From NCBI GenBank assembly GCA_030407005.1, contig JAUDYN010000007.1, forward strand, positions 2,232,001-2,296,000: a stretch of 64,000 bases of DNA, read 5' to 3'. Shown here one piece after another: positions 61,201-64,000 of this stretch. Source of the DNA: Desarmillaria ectypa (taxonomy: Eukaryota > Basidiomycota > Agaricomycetes > Agaricales > Physalacriaceae). The notes beneath the pieces are model-generated. The model worked only from the letters and a program-made list of their open reading frames with translations. It was not told the origin of the DNA and did not search any database. Within the stretch, counting starts at the first letter, position 1. Every line of letters starts with the position of its first letter. The position numbers and the translations under genes were made by a program.

Positions 61201-61920
61201 ATGTCTGGCCCAGAAATACAAGGTTGGTGACAAGGTCTGGCTTAATACAAGCAACCTTCACCTCCTGAGACCTAAGAAAAAACTTGACAATAAATGGACA
61301 GGACTGTTCAAGATCCTCAAAAAAACAGGTGCATTAGCATACAAGTTAAAACTACTATCACATTGGAAGATTCATCCATATTTCAATGAGAAACTACTAA
61401 TGCTGTATACTGCTCCTACTTTCCCAAATCAACAACAACCATCACTGCTCTCTCCTAACCTCATTGACAGATGAGAGGAGTATGAAATTGAAGAGGTGCT
61501 GGACTCATGGACCTGCCAAGTATAAGTAAAAAAGGTACAGCACTCCAAAGTTATGACTGACTATTTGGTCAAATGGGCAGGATAGACCCAGGAACACAAC
61601 TCCTGGGTCAGAGACACAGAAATAGAAAACATGCAAGATGCTATCAAAGAGTATAAGGTGAAAGTATGACAAGCATGAAGGCTGGACACTGCCAAAATTG
61701 TAATCAACCAGAAGGCTATCTTCATGATCCTTGACTATGAATACTCAGAAAATAAAGATGTCACATATCTTGCACAATAAGAAGATGGAATTCAGAAATA
61801 GGTCAAGAATCCAGATGAAACTTGTTGGAAAACCCTACTTGATGAGTACTAGACCAATCAAGCTGCTGCTCAGTATGACTCCCCAGAAGAGGAACCCTAA
61901 CAGTCAGAATGACTGTTTTA
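58182..61920 (+). pseudogene. pol: pol of element H with RT/RNase H deletion; chromodomain present
   Basis: The spacer has AGAQMIKRGLKVTMVEMPNEDNDTAF (58888-58965). Protease box is LLDSDYTGSSIN (DSG to DSD, about 59376-59412). RT starts [14 protein letters not shown] (about 60072) but stops after [10 protein letters not shown] (about 60195), then jumps at about 60207 to TTEEHVRIQDAT, just upstream of integrase. The YLDD box and all RNase H are gone. Integrase has the zinc region (60390-60540), core ISIDMITRLSES with Asp, and YHPQTDR. The C-terminal region is KKKYNKRRCLAQKYKVGDKVWL. The chromodomain EEYEIEEVLD..YLVKWAG..EHNSWVRD is at about 61470-61650. Confidence 0.88.
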
Positions 61921-61932
61921 ATGAGAGAGTAA

Positions 61933-62376
61933 TGTTACAATTTTTTGTTTTATTTTATCTTATTTTAATGTCTATCTTATCTCAGGTGCTTATCTCCACT
62001 GTTGTCATTACATCATCACCATACTACCATTGCCTTGCCTATACCAAATAACTTCAGCAATTATACTATAGCACATAATGATTGCTTAGTTATCAGACAA
62101 TTCTTATTGTTTCATGCATAAACTGCATACCACCATATCCATATTTAGGACTCTCAATTTCATATATAAGTAGAGTAATTCTCACTATATAATCCCAGCT
62201 TCAAACTAAAGTTTATTCACACTAATTATTTACTTAAAAAAACTCAGCTAAAGACTTAGCCTCTCTTCATTGGGTCCTGACAACAGTAGTCACAGACTCT
62301 CAGGTGATTGTCTGAATGTGAGACAGCTCTAGAATTTAGCATATCAGAAAGATCACATGGAGATTTGAGTCTAACA
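61933..62376 (+). repeat. 3' LTR of element H (444 bp)
   Basis: TGTTACAATTTTTTG to GAGTCTAACA, colinear and equal in length with the 5' LTR. A weak purine tract AATGAGAGAGTAA precedes it. Confidence 0.92.
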
Positions 62377-62381
62377 CAAGA

Positions 62382-63505
62382 AACTAGCTGAATGATAGCT
62401 GGTGTAGAATCTGCTGCAACAGAGAATGCTGGTTGGACAGCTCCAGCATGGGCACCAGGAACTGAACCAATCTAAGGAGACCCACTCATTGATAAAAATG
62501 ATCCAAAGTACTCTCTAGATACTAAAGACCCAGAATGATAGTCTCTCTATAGGGGATCATCAAAATGGAAATATAAACCACCCTCACTACAGCCCAGTAG
62601 TGATATGGCCAATGATATGCCATAGACTGGTTGCTGCCCTGAACTGGTACAAAAACTGGAAGTCTTCAAGAGAGACTCTGATAATATTAACTAGTTTATC
62701 ATAGACTGTAAAGTGTACTTTCAGGTACATAGTATGCATATGTTCTCTGACCTATACAAGGTCACATTTGCACAGTCTTACTTTGATGGCAGAGCCAAGA
62801 ACTGGTGGATGATGGAGCTCACCAAGTTGAGAAGCTCAAGCAGAGAAAAATTTAGATTCTCCTCTTAAGACATCTTTGTCAAAATAATTACTGATAAATT
62901 CTGAGATATGGCAGTCAAGAAAGTACATAAGAAAAAGATGTCTAACCTCCACATGGGTGACAAGATAGTCTAGGAGTACTTCCAGGAGCTTAAGAAGCAG
63001 GCCAAGCTGGCTGAATTATGAAAAGACATCAGCCCTCATAGGCACATGGTGAAAGCACTCTGATAAGAAGTGCCCAAGTTATATATGCTGGCCATTTCCA
63101 ACCTAGGAATATTTATTCCTGTCAGATATAAGGAGTGGAAGGAGTGTATTATCATCATGGATTAGGAGTGCCAATGTCAGCAGGTTATAGATTTAACTTA
63201 TAGCATTTATCAAAATGACAAAAAATCCAACATCAATGCCAGAACTTCAAAGAGAAGTTCTAGCATAACAAGTTTAATGCCAAAAAAGAAGACGAGCACT
63301 GGTACCATCTATGATGGCTGAAGACAGCTGATAGACATTGATATTCTCAAAGCAGAGAGAAAATGCTTCAGATGCAAGAAGAAGGGACATTATAGCAAGG
63401 ATTGCCTAAAGCAATCATGGAACAAGAAGAAGGAAAAAGTCTGAGCCTTGACAACTGAGCCCACTACAGGCTCTAAGATTGAAGAGATAAAAGACGTTGC
63501 CTAAA
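62382..63505 (+). pseudogene. gag: gag of E3, 3' part (capsid and zinc knuckle)
   Basis: Resumes after H. Capsid: LEVFKRDSDNINQFIIDCKVYFQ (about 62655-62720), TFAQSYFDGRAKNWWMMELTKL (about 62765-62830), EYFQELKKQAKLAE (about 62970-63015). Intact zinc knuckle KCFRCKKKGHYSKDC at about 63360-63405. It ends ATA-AAA-GAC-GTT-GCC-TAA at 63503-63505. Recognisably related to A/B/C gag but a distinct family. Confidence 0.78.
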
Positions 63506-63531
63506 AGTAAGTGATTCTACTTGCTTGGCAA
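63485..63531 (+). promoter_or_regulatory. gag-pol -1 frameshift site and hairpin, E3
   Basis: A hairpin overlaps the stop: basal stem TTGCC/GGCAA, upper stem AAGTA/TACTT, loop GTGATTC. The -1 frame runs through as DKRRCLKVSDSTCLAKEQ, aligning with KRVGHQGFDSPC of C. The stem sequence differs from all other copies but still pairs. Confidence 0.55.
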
Positions 63532-64000
63532 AAGAACAGTCTAGTGTGTATTTGGAACTCACTGGTCAGACTCATAGTACTTCTGTAGATACAACTGTAT
63601 TTAATATGCATTTGAACATATCTATTATTATCTCTTGCATCCAGACTAAGAAAGAATCATACAATCAGTATGCTGTTCTAGCCAAAAACCAAAAAAACAT
63701 ACTATCAACAACAGAGGATAATTTGCTCAATCATCCATAAAGATCAAGCAGGCTAAACTAGAGACAGAGAATCCCCAATAAAGGTATCAAATCCAAGGTT
63801 ACCATAATTGAGGTCCTAGATGAAGAAGATGATACAGTCTTTCAGAGATATCAGAAAGCAGCAGAAAAAGAGATGCAGGAACAAAAAACAACAAAGTATA
63901 AATGGGAAGCAGCAAAGCACTCACCCCCAAAGAAGAAACCTATAGAATGGCTAAAGCTATTTAAAACTGAATAGATATGGAGAGCTATTAAAAATGTGAG
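63492..64000 (+). pseudogene. pol: pol start of E3, runs off the window
   Basis: Spacer sequence includes LTGQTHSTSVDTT and the shared block SKVTIIEVLDEEDDTVFQ (about 63790-63845), then PIEWLKLFKTE, where the other elements have the stretch just before protease. No ASTQ motif is seen in this family. Protease lies beyond the right edge. Confidence 0.68.

Larger units (their letters stand above)
55103..62376 (+). mobile_element. Element H: Ty3/gypsy chromovirus inserted in E3
   Basis: Two 444-bp LTRs (55103-55546 and 61933-62376) with an exact CAAGA target duplication (55098-55102 and 62377-62381). E3 gag sequence continues across. Inside, part of gag is replaced by an LTR fragment plus L2d, and the catalytic RT and RNase H are deleted. 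Non-autonomous and decayed. Confidence 0.93.

Overview
This 64 kb window looks like a transposable-element graveyard from a filamentous fungus, most likely a basidiomycete (an inference from the element types and decay pattern; no taxonomic marker or host gene is present). I find no intact protein-coding gene, rRNA or tRNA. Nearly all of it is LTR retrotransposon sequence: Ty3/gypsy chromoviruses, some Ty1/copia remains, solo LTRs and nested insertions. Most coding regions are broken by stop codons and frameshifts of the C-to-T / G-to-A kind. CpG is very scarce except in the youngest pieces (element C at 43.2-53.0 kb and the solo LTR at 34.96-35.38 kb), which suggests RIP-like or methylation-driven decay.

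Layout. 1-6953: element A (gypsy, minus, left end outside the window). 6954-8074: 5' end of an E-family gypsy element (E1, minus). 8083-about 11.3 kb: copia element D (minus) with a solo LTR inside. 11822-18272: element F (gypsy, plus), cut off in integrase and joined tail-to-tail to element G (18273-20685, minus, same family). 20.7-21.9 kb: unclear. 21949-23737: gag of B2 (minus). 23738-24365: fragment of a 1.37 kb LTR-like repeat, here called L2. 24366-28511: element B3 (minus). 28512-28774: LTR fragment. 28775-about 32040: pol of element J (plus). 32048-35572: large inverted repeat with a young solo LTR in one arm. 35.9-37.6 kb: E2 (minus). 37.6-40.2 kb: repeats including L2b. 40245-41040: integrase fragment J2. 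41041-43200: copia element I (plus), interrupted by a solo LTR that itself holds another solo LTR. 43201-52989: element C (minus), the only element with both LTRs and all domains, carrying an L2 insertion. 53476-64000: E3 (plus), interrupted by element H (55103-62376, plus), which contains an LTR fragment and L2d.

How the gypsy elements appear to work. In the elements that keep the relevant region, the order is LTR, short self-complementary primer-binding site, Gag with a predicted N-terminal membrane segment, proline/tyrosine-rich region, coiled coil, capsid and CCHC knuckle, then a stop codon inside an A-rich slip site followed by a hairpin, then Pol in the -1 frame (spacer, protease, RT, RNase H, integrase). 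A chromodomain is visible in C and H. Three features recur across divergent copies: a 13-nt primer-binding site whose complement lies at the presumed RNA 5' end in the same LTR, with paired changes between families; a -1 frameshift hairpin whose basal stem changes in compensated pairs; and the Gag N-terminal hydrophobic segment. Together they suggest self-primed Tf1/sushi-type chromoviruses with an unusual membrane-anchored Gag.

The second notable theme is L2, four same-orientation copies whose flanks mostly do not match and which sit at deletion junctions.
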